Shown in pieces: positions 14,060 through 25,890 of a DNA stretch of 64,000 nucleotides. This DNA is from Salvator merianae (Eukaryota > Chordata > Lepidosauria > Squamata > Teiidae), in assembly GCA_003586115.2 (NCBI GenBank), contig QVOM02000034.1, positions 114,963,571-115,027,570 of the forward strand, read 5' to 3'. Numbering within the stretch: position 1 is the stretch's first letter; every line of letters starts with the position of its first letter. Both the position numbers and the translations under genes were made by a program. The notes under the pieces are model-generated. The model was given only the letters and a program-made list of their open reading frames with translations. It had not been told where the DNA came from and did no database searches.

Positions 14060-14984
14060 TATGCATCCATATAGATCCAAGTCCTCATCTTTCTTCGCTG
14101 TGCAACCAGTGTTTCTTATATGTGCTTCTTCACTGCCTTTCCTGCTCTCCTTTCTTTCCTATACTTCCTTAGCTCATCTTCCTCTATCTTGCCTACTTCA
14201 TCCTTTTCTTCTTCATCCGCCCTTTTGTCCTCTTTTTTGGTCATTTTCTCCTCAAAATCTGTCTTTAACACTTTCTACCTTCTCCCTCACTTCTTGTCCA
14301 GAGCATTTTCCCATCGTCTTCCCAGGAGAAACCAGTTTCTTTAATGTTCCTGCAGATTGGTTTAAGTGTCAGCCTCTGCTTGACTGTTTCTGCAGCTAAG
14401 TCCTGGTAAATTTCAACTGGATTATCCTCATATTTTAGATTCTTGACACCTCTAAGCTTTTTTCCAGATTGTATCTCTAAGGTTGTCTCTAGCAAACACG
14501 ATTATAACATCCTGTGCCTTGCTTGCTCCTTTTGGTTTAACCCTTAAGCTTCTATGGGCTGTTTTAATATCCTCAGTTTTTAAGTCCAAATCATACTTTT
14601 TTCACCAATCTATGCATGTTCAGATTATTTTATCTGATTAAACATCTTCCGGAAAGCCTTTAACTCTTAAACTTCTGTGTTTCATATGGTTAATAAAGTC
14701 TGTGAGCCCTTCATTCAGATCAAAAGTTACTTATTCTAGTTTTTGAATCACTCTCTCGTTTGCATCCCCATCTCATACACAGCCAAGACTGTCTTTTGAG
14801 TCTCTTTAATGTCCTTAGTCAGGCTTTTTATTATTTTATATTCAACACTTTTGCAAGTTTGCAAAAGCATATCCATTTTCCTCTCTGAAACAGACACTGT
14901 CTCTTTTTTTGGAGAGCTTGCTCCTTTTCCCCAGATGTCATTATTATTCATGAGGCCACTGCCTTGCTGCTGAATCCATAGCAC
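14060..14984 (-). pseudogene. L1 ORF1 remnant
   Basis: The minus strand from 14984 encodes a lysine/glutamate-rich helical segment (KSLTKDIKETQKTVLAVYE). It is followed in shifted frames by RSLRVKGFPEDV and by DIKTAHRSLRVKPKG, which fit the coiled coil, RRM and C-terminal order of the L1 ORF1 RNA-binding protein. The downstream part is a highly charged Lys/Glu-rich stretch. Multiple stops make it non-functional. In an intact element ORF1p binds L1 RNA in the cytoplasmic RNP. Confidence 0.6.
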
Positions 14985-14995
14985 CCTATGGAAGC

Positions 14996-16669
14996 AAGTG
15001 GCTCTAGGGGGAAATCTCCTTTATATTTTGGCTGTCCTGGAGATATTATTGTTTATGCACTTGCCCCTTCTTTTCTTTATAATTCTTATTTGTTTGGGAT
15101 CATTAAGAAAGTGTTTTTGTTGTTCTGACAGGAGAACCATTTAGAGGCATCTAGTCCTTTTCAGAGCACATGCACAATCCCCATCCAACCACAGCCTTAA
15201 TTGAGAAAGCAGTCAGAGATGCAAAAAGGCTTGAATTATTTATTTGTTTGCTCACTTAACTTGTTAAATTGCCCAGGGCAAATGCTGTGTGCCTGTCATT
15301 GACTTGATATGCCCTAAGTAGGGAATTGGGAGTTGTTTATTTTTGAGGTCAAAATGCATATATATCTTGTGTCTTACCTAGTAACTAAGGGATAAGCCAT
15401 GGTTGGATCTCATAAGGTGACAGATTGCAAAGCTCTGAAGCCCTAATCCAATAGGGTGGGAAATGGGGGATTATGTAGAGAATTGTTCTACCTAGATGTT
15501 AAAAAGGCATGGTCAATAATTAGTTTGGTCAGTAATTAGGCTGGTCTTAAGGCACTTCCAATGAGGGCCCAAGGGGCATCCCTGGCCACATTCTAGGGGC
15601 ATCCCTGGGCACACAGTGCACCTCTGAGAGACATCAAGCATTCTTGGAGGTGTCCTTCCCACAGAGTAGGGGGAAAGACTATGAGGGCACTTGCCACCCT
15701 AAGATGCTTGTGTTGTTGCCATGTAGATACACAGCAGCCACATGAGGGAGTTATCTTCACATTACTCTGCCAGATTTATTTTTCACAGCAATGAAAATGG
15801 CTGCCTTCCAGGACCACTTCTGGCAAGTTGAAAATTACACCCATGCTGTCTTTTTGAAATTATGTCAATCAGTTAAGCTGTATCTGCACACAGTAAAAAA
15901 AAAAAAAAAAAAAAAAAAAAAGGCTCAAAAGCAGCTTACAACTAGTAATGTTCCCATGCTAGTTCCTTAACCCACATGAAAGGTCAGAAAATGCACTTCC
16001 AAAGTGTATTAATTATTGATTAGAGGTGGGATAAGATCACTAGAAACTGCACACTACCACCTGTAAGCCCTTTTGAGCTGCTTTAAAAGGCTGTTAGTCT
16101 AAGGGTGTGATCAGACACACTTAATGAGATGCTCTCTGGTCAAATTTGAGACTGTAAAGGCAGACAAAAAATCCCTGTCCTGGGAATGGATGCTCTTGCC
16201 TCATATGAGGTAAAATGACACTAAGATCAAATCTTTCTTTCAGTCACATTTCAGTCATAAGCACAGAGGAGGGGAATGTAGCCAATCACAGAATGGAAAC
16301 TACACTGTCAGTGAGTGACCAATCTGGCCTATAGAAAGCCAGGCTGGTGAGTGTCCAATCAGTGGTGAGCATTTGCTGTCAGGAAGGCATTACCAGACTT
16401 CATGATGAAGAGCAATATCTGGAAACATGAGGCAGGCTTATTTGTTTAACTGTTTGAATGCCTACTTTGGGTGTATCTACAGAAGGGATGCTCTTTCATA
16501 AAGGAGGGATTGAAAAAAAGCCCTGTCTGATTGCATCTCAAATCTGGATTAATGATACACAGTTCTTAAGAAGGTTTAACAGTCTGGACAACAGACCAAA
16601 CAAGGTCACAGGATACCTGGTCATAAAGTTTAACTTGAGATGGACGTGTCCTGCATTTTTATTTCAAGC
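14996..16669. other. Unassigned intronic DNA
   Basis: No exon or recognisable element is visible. A 26-base poly(A) run at about 15895-15920 could be the tail of a plus-strand retroposon, but the preceding sequence was not recognised as a known LINE or SINE. Confidence 0.45.
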
Positions 16670-16840
16670 CCTTCCTGCACTGGGCCTTATTCCAGATTAT
16701 ATCTCAGAATAGGAGCATGCCATCCACATTCTGGTGCAGACTACAGCAGGCCCTGCCTGAGGCATAGACTGCAATAGCATTTAGCTGGCTGCCCCCTGTT
16801 CTGGAATATAATCTGAAATAAGGCCCAGTGCAGAAACAGT
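16670..16840. mobile_element. Small foldback element
   Basis: The arms at 16675-16702 and 16806-16833 are 28 bp long and complementary at 27 of 28 positions. They begin ctgcactgggccttatt. Total span is about 160 bp. The outer edges (aagcccttcctgcac / gtgcagaaacag) resemble the ggccctttctgcat ends of larger elements near 59160 and 62860, so this may be an internally deleted relative. No clear target duplication was found and there is no coding capacity. Confidence 0.6.
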
Positions 16841-19263
16841 CTCACTTTCAACAACAGGAGTTTGGTTGCTGGGGCAGGAAGAAGGGGTGGGACCTGTGAT
16901 AGGCTGAACTGTGCCATGATCTGCAGCTCATCAATGCACAGTTTCACACAATCAAAAGTTAGGGGCCAATTGCACAAGCTAATACTGAATTTGAATCCTT
17001 TGAGATTTTAGCAGTTGTTCCTGAACTTACCTCTGTACAGATACTCAGCAAAGCAAATTCATGGAAAATCAGGCTACTAGTAATGTTTCCTGTTGCTGGA
17101 GAGTAAAAGCAGGAAAATATTATTGTGCTCAGTTTGGGGTTGTGTTTGATATTTCCCATGCATATCTGATTGTTCACTGTGAAAAACATATGTTGGCTTT
17201 TGATCTGGTTCTGAAGCCTGGTGAAAATACATCTCTCTGTTTCAGCTTTTGGGAAGTGATGCCATTTTTGTTGAAGTTTTTTTTTAAAAAAAGTGTTGAG
17301 TCATTTTGTTAATCACCTTGGGATGACTGTGTAAAGCATATATAAATAACCTAAAAAATATTCAGGCTGTATTGTTTATATGCACAATTGTACCTCAAGA
17401 TTTTGAACATATGTTTTAGTTCTGTGACTCTATTTTTAACTGTGAATTGCCTGAACCATTTTAAAGAAGGCAATTAATAAACATGATAATGATGATTTTT
17501 TAAAAAAAATATTAATTGACTGTCATCAATATATATAACATTCTCTTTTACATATTAACTATTGGAGAACATAACATGAAAATTCAAGAAAACTTCAAAG
17601 AGCATGACACTAATATCAGATCATTAAAAACAATAAACAATAGCTTTGATATTGATTTACAAATTTTACAGTTGTCATAAAGCATTTAGATGTGCAGATC
17701 ATTTGGTGTATTTTTTGAGGCAGAACTTTAGTGTTTAAGTGCTTAGGGTTGTGCTGCTGAACCAGAATGTTAACATATGAGCTGTTGCTATTTCATATGC
17801 ATCAAGGTGAGAGATGACTTCAGTGACGAGTTGCCATACTTGATGAAACAATTCTTCCCTCGGTTGCCCTTGCATAGTGCTGAGCTGTGAAGTAATGTAT
17901 TAGCACTTCCAAGCTTTTCTTTCAAGCGCTTTAGTTGATTTCCAATTCTAAACAGTAATAGGTTTGACTGAGATTAGCATGAATTTAAGAACTGATTTGT
18001 TTTTAATTTGAACAACATTAAAATACATGATCTGGTGTAAAATCTATTCCTGTTTTTATATACATATATAATGTATGTATTACTTTCCAGAATTGACTAA
18101 CATTGTGACATCCCCAGCATAAGACTGATCATCATTTTTCTCCACAATGCCAACATATTGAGGAGAGTTTGATCATGTCAAATAGTTGTTTTGGAGTCCT
18201 ATGCCATTTATGAATTATTTATCAGACTTGTTTATTTTATTCTTGCTGCTGAACTGGGTATCAGTTGGCGAGGAATTTTCTATTCTGCTTCTGATGCAGT
18301 AATCTTAAGGCATCTCCAGCAAGTATTTCCAATTTTGTAGTGTACTAATTTGTATATCCCAAATTATATTATCAGTTCAGGAAACCAGACATTTAGAATT
18401 CACCTACTTCATAGTAATCAGCTTCTCAAATGGGCAAAGACTATTGTTTCTTCTTTCATTAATATGTGAGGGAGCATTTACTGTACACCTTTGGGGGTGA
18501 GAACCTTCAGGAGACCCTAGGAACACAGCATTTAAATACTGGAACAGCCCACCCCATAGAGCACTCTGAGAAGGGCACTAGAGGGCCTACAGCAGCCTTC
18601 CACAGAGTGGAAGAAACCACTCTGATAGCAAGTGTTGCCCTCAGTGGCTCTCACTGTCACAATATAGACACACAAGGTACAAAAATGATCTACATGCCTG
18701 CTTTGTGCAGTCATCATGTTGCAAAGGCCCACTTTTCTGGTACACAGAGGATCCTTCATATTTGAAACTGACAACTTAGCTTCAGATTTGCCTTATGCTG
18801 CCAAAATGCAACCTTAATATTTCAAAAAAGTGGTCCAGATCCCCCCCTCCTCTGTCTTTTAGAAAATACCTGTGGAAAATTTGGAAGTGCATTTAGTGGG
18901 GATATTGCTCACCAGGCAACAAGTGTGAAAAGGCCCTGAATTATGTTCCTAGAAGCCTAGCTCTTACCTTCAAAAATGAAACATTTTTTAAGTTTTCCCA
19001 CCTTCAAAATGTCTTATCTGTCTGTGCTGCTGAAAATGCTTGAAAATTATATAACGTCTTTGCAAACACTTTCATTTTAACTGTCATTATTCTGCCTAAG
19101 CGTGACAGCTGTTTGGTTTTCTATTTTCTAAAATTTTGTTTCATCTTCCACTGGATTCATTGAGGATATTTTATTTAAATTTGTAGTTATCTTGTGATGG
19201 CCAATATAGCCACTATTTTATAATATGGATTTTTCCTCCTGCTTTAGCTTATAACTTGGTAAC
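16841..19263. other. Unassigned intronic DNA with a SINE/LINE-tail-like segment
   Basis: The only recognisable part is at about 17300-17350, where caccttgggatgactgtg...tatataaataacc resembles the sense 3' tail of reptile interspersed repeats (cgccctgag...gtatataaat). A second weaker copy is at about 17440-17490. The rest is AT-rich and has no identifiable exon. A conserved non-coding element cannot be excluded without alignment. Confidence 0.4.
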
Positions 19264-19266
19264 ATA

Positions 19267-19831
19267 GGGCCTGTTCACACTACAGCGGTAGACCGTTCTT
19301 AGGCGCTCGCTGGAACAGAGGCATCGTACTGCCGTGGGCCAATCCGAACCACATCGTACCTGATTCGTACCTGATCCTGGGTAAGGCCAGACAAGTAAAA
19401 GCTTGTCTTCATTCCGACTTGCGTGATGGAGTGGAGATCGGGGTAGGTGCTTTCGCACTCCCGTCCGCGTTTGAAATGGCAGCGGGGCGGGGCTGGCGCG
19501 GCTGCGCATGCGTGGTCCGGTGCTTCATACCCCAGTCTGGAGCTTCATACCCCGGTCCGGAGCTTCGTGCCCGGGATAGCCCTTTGGGCATGGCAGCCTA
19601 GCTGCTGTTACGAAGCCGGCTCCGTAAGGAGCCCTCTGGTTATGAAGCGGAGCTCGATGGTACGGAGTGTGGTACCTAACTAGCGGATGCCATCCGCACT
19701 GTTCCCTCTGCTGATCAGCTTCGGATCCGTTCCTCTGGCTGGGAGTACGAATGGCAACCAGCGTTCTCCAACCTCTCTGGTCCGAAGCCAACTACTGGGA
19801 ACGGTCTACCAAGCTCAGTGCAAACAGGCCC
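19267..19831. mobile_element. GC-rich DNA transposon with 3-bp TSD, copy B
   Basis: It starts GGGCCTGTTCACACTACAG and ends CTGAGC-like sequence followed by TGCAAACAGGCCC. The target duplication is ATA at 19264-19266 and 19832-19834. The ends continue as a longer inverted repeat (ggtagaccgttc near the left, gaacggtctacc near the right). The interior is far richer in G+C and CpG than the flanks and holds tandem units based on gcttcatacccc at about 19520-19575. The overlapping short open frames on both strands arise from this stop-poor GC-rich sequence and are not supported as genes. Confidence 0.75.
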
Positions 19832-19834
19832 ATA

Positions 19835-20199
19835 GCTTGCCTGCCTGCTTGCATAGAAACTGTAGTAGGGAGTGTTAGACAGAAGAAACAGTTAAGCCAA
19901 CAGCCAAAAGGCCATGGACAAAACAGAAAAGAAGGATGCTAAGAAGAATGAAAATAGAGAAAAGTAGATACAAGGTTGTAGGAATAGGAGCTTAAAACAC
20001 ACCTCCTGTTTTATCACAGTTCATTTGCATGGGCACGCAATGTGGGGAAGTATATATAAGGGGTTGTAATGAATAATAATGAACATGTGATGATGCACAT
20101 AGTAGAAGTGGGCAATAGAAGCTGCAATTGTCAAAAGTATGTATCTGTGAAAAATATAAAAGGCGTATATCTATGATGTTCCCTTAGCACCTGCTTTGT
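19835..20199. other. Unassigned intronic DNA
   Basis: This stretch between the GC-rich transposon and the antisense L1 shows no recognisable gene, RNA or repeat. Confidence 0.4.
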
Positions 20200-23100
20200 G
20201 GCAAAAGCCCCAAGTGTCCTTTATTTGCTGTCAGATAAATTTCTTACCTTCACATTGGAGGAAGTGTGATTTGGGGGATGCATTGGCTCCAGGTAGTGGA
20301 CCTGTACATCTGACTGTTTGATTTACAGGCATTACAATCTTGACTTTCAGATGTTTTGTGATTTTGCTTTACATTTTGAAACCCAATTCTTTTCAAGCTT
20401 TTAGCTGGGCTATTGGTGGGGTACTTATAAACAGCAATGCCTGCTTATTAAGTTTTAGCCCTGAGTGATAAATATAATCATATCACCTAGAGTACATACA
20501 CATTTAGTATGGTTTGTGATTTATCTGTGCCATACGTTGTTATGTTTGCTTTTAGTTTAAAAACTTTAGTGCCAGGGGTTCTAATGCTAAAGTGAACAAA
20601 AGAGGGGAAAATGAGCAATCTTGCCTGATACCTTTTTTTTTGGAGATCTGACTGTTGACTTACACATGAACTGAAAATGAATTATAAATTTATTGCAGCA
20701 CCATAAAATATTTTGAACAAAATTGTATTTTCTGTAAAATCATAAACAGCTAATTATAGTTAATAGAGTCAAAGAATTTGTAAATATCCAAATTAAGTAA
20801 AGCCATGTCTTTATATATATATATATCTCACTGTGCATTGTGATACTTAATACAACTCTTATGGTATCCAATATTTCTCTCTGGTACAACACCATTTTGG
20901 TCTGCAGAGATTAGATTGATGATAATTCTATTCAATCTTGATGTGAACATAATCTTGATAGAAAAATGAAATTGGCCTGTAAGTATCTGGTACTTCTGGT
21001 GATTTCCCTTGTTTTGGTAATGCTATGATTAAAGACTTTTCCTATGATTCTGCAAATTGACCCAAGACTAAAACACAGGGCCTGTTTCACACTTAGCTGT
21101 AGTGTGTGCCTCCCAGATCCTACTAGCTTTGGACAACTAAAAAGTTGTTCACAGCTTGACTGGGAGCAGTTGGATGGCACCCAGTCAGTAGTGTCACACC
21201 CTCTTCTGGGTGTGAATGCTGCAAATGGGTGGGGTGGGGTGGAACAGCACAGCTGTAGCTGTAGCTGTGCAGTCACACACCACGTTCCAATCCTCATGGA
21301 AATGTCTAGCTATATGCTGGATGCTGCCATGGATGCTGTCATAGTGATCAGGCATGCCATGTGCACTTAAAGTGCTGGTGGCCCAGTACAGGGCTGTTCT
21401 AGTATTCACAGTGTGAATGGCTGCCACGCCACTGGGTCTTTATCAGCCTAGTATGGTATTGTATGACAAATGCAGGATTAACAGTTTGTTAAATTGTTTC
21501 TAGAAGACAGAAGGGAACCCATCTAACTCTGGTGTCTTCCCTTTTTAAAAATTTTTGCACTGCTCAAACTTCTTCAGCTGTAACTGGGGCACCTAGAATT
21601 TTCTTTTGAAATTCCGTTAAAACAGGTAAATTAATTAAATCCAAACAGTTCATAATATCTCGAGAGTCTGGATTTTTTTTTTTTTTTAATGCAAGTTTTG
21701 GTTAAAAGATATCACAATGTGTGCTATATTTTGAGAATTTGTTTGAGCCTGTTCTGCTTATTGTGAATATCAGTACTATATTGTGATTTTGAAAACATTT
21801 AGTTTTAACTTGTGCAGCAACTAATCTGGGAGGTTTATTGCCTTGAGTACAATACCTCTGTTTTGTATAAAGTAGAGATTTGGCAATTTTATTTGATTCA
21901 AGAGCCTCCAGCTCTCTGTGTTTTGTAATTAATTCTCTCATTATTTGGGTAGAGTCACAAGCTTTAGATTATAATTGACTACTTTCAGTTTTAAGCTTGT
22001 CCCTTTTTCTTTCTTTTTTTTAACACAATCTTCTAAAGTGATGCAAATGCCTCAGATCTCTATTTCAATTGCCTCCCATCTTACTATGATTCAATTTCAG
22101 AACAAGTGTCAACTTGAAAACAATAAGAGAGCTCACATACCAGTTTTAAAGCACTGCTCCAGTTCAGCAGACTGGACTTAAATTCCCATTGTCTGTAAAC
22201 TGTTTTGTGATAATCTAGTTGCATGTGTATATATATCCAGGCATGATCTGACAGACAAATTTTGCCCACCAGGACTGCAGTTAGTGCAAAGACCAAGATT
22301 TAGAAATAAAAAATATAGTCTAATCTTGAGTATATACATTATGTCTTGTTGAACAATAAGTAAAATTTTGAACATTCCCCATTTTGGAAATGATACAAGC
22401 CAGCAAGTCCAACTTTTTTCACAATATGTTAAGCCAATGGTATTTTCTTGATACTCTTTTTGATAAAAAGGACTTTCTTTTCTTTTTTACCTAAGATGGA
22501 TTCCATCAGCATGTTCAAAGCACCCATTGCAATTATTTCCCCATGAGCAAAGCTCAATAGTTTATTCAAAGTTGACTGTAAAAATTGCAGCTGGGTTTGG
22601 TTAGAGGTGAGGGTTATCTGTTGACCTAATACAGAACCTCTTATGAATATAAACCTCTCTTTTGGGTCTCTTGTAATTGTTTGACATTTGAATAATGTAT
22701 TGGCAGTAAAAACTCTAGCAATTCCTGTCAATTAAGAAGTCACTGAGTCTGTAAATTCTTCCATAAAATAAGAATACTGCAATAATTTTGCATTTTTCTG
22801 AGTATTACACATCTCATGCAAGAAGAGGTGAAGTTTATCTTTTCTTAGAAAGGTTGCAGGGTTTTTGTGTTTTACCAGTGTTCATGCCCTATCCATTGTT
22901 TTAAGGTATGTGCTCTGGATGATTTAAATAATATATTAAAATGAGATTACCCACTTCCTCAGCAACATTGTCTGTGGTAAACAATATGAGCTAGCTTCAG
23001 CCAATAACCAGTAATCAAAGCTTATCTATGTCAAATTAAAACTGAACCTATAAGTTAAAAGAATATCTATACCAACGAAATATAACCTGCAGAAAAAAAC

Positions 23101-23980
23101 CTTACAACTTCCAAGTGCTCCTGAAGGATGCTGTCCCTGAATTCTAATACATTAAATTCTGAACAAAGAAATTCCTATGCTTCTATTCAGGGCCATTTTA
23201 TTTGTACATTGAGTCATTGGCCACATCTTTGTTATGCAGCAAAGATGCCCTTCCTAGGACCCCAGGGCAGGTAGTTTCCATTTCCCCCTCTGCTAAAGCA
23301 TCTAGGGGAGTCGCTAGCATTCTAGGGGCCTTAAGGTAAGTTCATGAGGGGTGACTCTGAAGACACTAGCTCATACCCTGACAAGTTCTCTTTATTTCTA
23401 AGTGCCTTGTGTATTTTTTATTTGGATGGGTAACTCTCAAATGCAATGATTGCATCCATGGGGGTCTAATTAGAGCTTATCTTGAGCAGGATGCTTCTGT
23501 GTGCCCTTTGAATGTCTTTAGCCACAGTAGCAAATTCTAGCACCTAGTAGTTCTGGCCCCAGAACAGTCTACCAATTAAGCAAGGAAGGAACAATATTAG
23601 ATCCTTCTACTGATTCTGTAACCATGTAGGCTCATTTTTGCTCTAGGAGACCTATTTTTTAGATCAGTCTCTTGATGTTGTAAATTTAGCAGCTCCACTG
23701 AGAGTTTTTAAATTTCTTCTAAAATTTTAATTGATTTATCAAAGGCTTCCAATAGTCTGCCTGGCACACCTTTTACAGTAGAGCTAAAGAAATAACAGAG
23801 TCCTCTATATTTTAACACCTGTTTCTAACCTTTTATATTGTCTCTCCATTGAGCAATCAAGGAAGGTTTTAGCGTTTCTAGGATCTCAGAACTTGCTTCT
23901 GCCAGTATAGGCAGCTTCTGCATGCTCCTTTAGAACTGCACCAGCTGCCATTTAGGAATGCTGTGTCCACTTGCCAGAGT
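20200..23980 (-). mobile_element. L1 LINE, 3'-incomplete, decayed (antisense)
   Basis: On the minus strand the order is ORF1-like DLKNRSPRAKMS (around 23650), an endonuclease part at 22731-22429 (DPKERFIFIRGSVLGQQ...GEIIAMGALNM), pre-RT KGKTPELDGFPSVF around 21500, the RT start LIIALPKQGKSPEVPDTYRPIS around 21000, NRIIINLISADQNGVVPERN around 20900, LLFALA-like residues around 20590, and SGLKLNKQALL around 20450. That is a consistent L1 order. It is interrupted by a DNA transposon at 21078-21465. Numerous stops are present, and the C-terminal part and 3'UTR were not found. Boundaries are approximate. Confidence 0.75.
21078..21465 (+). mobile_element. Short DNA transposon of the 3-bp-TSD family, copy G (right end missing)
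   Basis: The left end GGGCCTGTTTCACACTTAG matches the family terminus. The interior parallels copy C (tgtgaatgctgca, ctgtagctg, catggcaatg-like, gtgctggtggcccagtac). Similarity stops at tagtatggtattgtatg, the position of the first hairpin arm in copy C, so the second arm and the right terminal repeat are absent. L1 reverse-transcriptase coding sequence is recognisable on both sides, which shows that the element interrupts the L1. Confidence 0.65.
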
Positions 23981-24084
23981 GGGTCCCAGAAGGCACAGCC
24001 TCCCAGAGAGTGCTTTAGCCACACGACACTGTTGAGTCTCCATTTCCTTGGGACCAAAATGGTGATGAGGAAATGCCAAGAGGA

Positions 24085-24777
24085 AACCATGTTAAAGCAT
24101 GTTAAATGCCATGTTAAATGCCAGAAGCCTCCAAGGCAAAATAAGGGAGTCAGAATGCTTAGTGATGGATAAAAAAAATTGATATTATTAGCATTACTGA
24201 AACCCGGTGGACTGATGAAAACCAATGGGATACAGTGATCCTAGGTTACAAACTGTACAGGAAAGACAGGAAAGGACAAATTGGAGGTGGTATATTGTTG
24301 TACATTAAGGAAGAAATAGAATCTTATGAACTAGAATTTCCAAGTGAATCACCCCATTCATAGAAGCATTATGGGTAACACTACCAGGTCAGAAAACAAG
24401 TTTAACTTTAGGGACATGCTATCGCCCTCCCAACCAAACTCATGAAGCAGAACGGCATTTGGAAAATGAAGTCAAGGAGGCATCAAAAAAGGAAAAGGTA
24501 GTTATAATGGGGGCCTCCGAGACCCCCACATAGACTGGATGAACTCTTATTCAACTCATGAGAGAGAGATAAAATTCCTAGACAAGCTAAACAATTGTTC
24601 TCCAGAACAGCTGGTTGTGGAACCAACCAGGGAAAAGGGAATCCTGGACTTGATCCTAAGTAATACACAGGATCTAGTACAAGTTGTCACCATAACTGAT
24701 CCAATAGGGAACAGTGACCACAATGTGATAAGCTTCAGTTTAAATACAGATAGTAAATTGTCAACACAATCGAACAT
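24085..24777 (+). pseudogene. CR1 ORF2 remnant, endonuclease part
   Basis: This carries APE-endonuclease-like motifs in order: ITETWW, the GGG-containing strand, TLGTCYRPPNQ, and SDHNVI at the end. The SDH motif is characteristic of the family's active-site histidine. At least two frame disruptions occur (near 24360 and 24530). It ends at the first copy of the L1 target duplication, 24763-24777. Confidence 0.75.
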
Positions 24778-25890
24778 TTAATCTTCTTACTTCAATCTGC
24801 TCCTGAGGTGGAGTATTAAAAAACATTATCTCTGATTTAGTTATATTTACTTTTAATCCTGAAATACCTCTAATTGCTACTACCATTTCCCTAGATGTTT
24901 GGGTGATTATCACTGCATCATCTGCAAATAAATTTATTTTAACTTCTTCCCCTTTAACCTTATAACCCTGCCACCTATTATAGGGGTGTGCACGAAGGCA
25001 CATTTCCCCCTTTGCTTCGCAGGAATGCGAAGCTACGGGGCTTCGTTTTCGCACGAAAAAATCTGTGCGAAAATGAAGCCCTTTGTCTTCGCGGCGAAGA
25101 TTTTCGCCGCAACCGGAAGCAGAGAAATCAAGGTGAAGGAAAGATCCTTCGCCTTGATTTCTCTGTTTCCGATGGCGCTCGCCTCTCTCTCATTCCCCCC
25201 CCCAGTCTGTCAGTGTGTGCGTGGGACTGACAGACTAGGGGGAATGAGAGACAGCGAGCAGGAGAGGAGGGAAATCAACACGAAGGGAATCCCTCCCTTC
25301 GCGTTGAGTTTCCTTGCTCCTCTCCCGCTGGCTGCCTGATTCACCCTAGTCTGTCAGCGCGCGCGCTGACAGCCTAGGGGCGTGAGAAACCGATCGGAAG
25401 AGAAGAAAAATCAGCGGGAAGGGAATCCCTCCCTTCTCGTTGAGTTTTCTACTCTTCTGCTCGCTGGCTGCCTGATTCACCCTACTCTGTCAGCGGAAAA
25501 TTGCGAAGGTCCCAAAATGCAGCGAAAATTGAGGGACCTTCGCAGTTCGCATTTCGTGATTTCTGTTGCCCTTCGCATCCGATGCGAAGGGAATGAAATC
25601 ACGAAATTTGAACGAAAATCGAACAGCACAAAGCTTCATGCACACCCCTAACCTATTATCCTGTCTAACTTCATTGGCCAATGGTTCTATTGCCAAAGCG
25701 AATAATAGAGGAGAAAGGGGACAACCCTGCTTTGTCCCATTAAGTATTCTAATTTGCCTCAAACTAGTTCCATTTATTTTAACATATGCTGCGGATCCCT
25801 CATATAAATATTTAATTACTTCACAAAATTTATCCCCCATATCGAACTTTTGACATACATTATATAAATATTGGTGATTCACCGAGTTTT
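24778..25890 (-). pseudogene. L1 ORF2 remnant, inverted reverse transcriptase segment
   Basis: Read on the minus strand from about 25890, it gives VNHQYLYNVCQKFDMG, then GTKQGCPLSPLLFALAIEP, and, after skipping the 670-bp inserted element, INLFADDAVIITQTSREM and SGLKVNITKSEIMFFNTP. The catalytic FADD box is present. The order is correct only in reverse relative to the plus-strand tail of the same L1. Without the inserted element the frame is largely open. Confidence 0.85.
24981..25650. mobile_element. hAT-like non-autonomous element, copy 1
   Basis: The ends are TAGGGGTGTGCACGAAG and its near-perfect inverse (right end reverse complement TAGGGGTGTGCATGAAG). An exact 8-bp target duplication, acctatta, lies at 24973-24980 and 25651-25658; 8-bp duplications are the hAT hallmark. 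The 670-bp interior is CpG-rich and made of successive palindromic modules (for example ctgtcag...ctgacag and caaggtgaaggaaagatcct inverted directly after). There is no transposase frame; the short open frames within are by-products. It disrupts the L1 reverse transcriptase. Confidence 0.9.

Larger units (their letters stand above)
9080..14995 (-). mobile_element. L1 LINE, nearly full length, decayed (antisense)
   Basis: On the minus strand the order is ORF1-like sequence (14984 to about 14060), an endonuclease start (13079 downward), reverse transcriptase (11971-11037) and the C-terminal region (HMMWSCDKVQEFWERIG at about 9655-9600). That is the complete L1 order over about 5.9 kb. All frames are broken by stops and indels. 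It is interrupted at 10052-10441 by a short DNA transposon. The 3' limit near 9080 is an estimate and no clear poly(A) or TSD was found. The sequence differs from the L1 at 24.8-27.6 kb, so these are separate lineages or ages. Confidence 0.8.

Noticed and set aside
24981..25650. Repeated palindromes as a CRISPR array or tandem-repeat system
   Set aside because: There are no regular spacers, the organism is a vertebrate, and the segment is bounded by hAT-type ends and an 8-bp target duplication.
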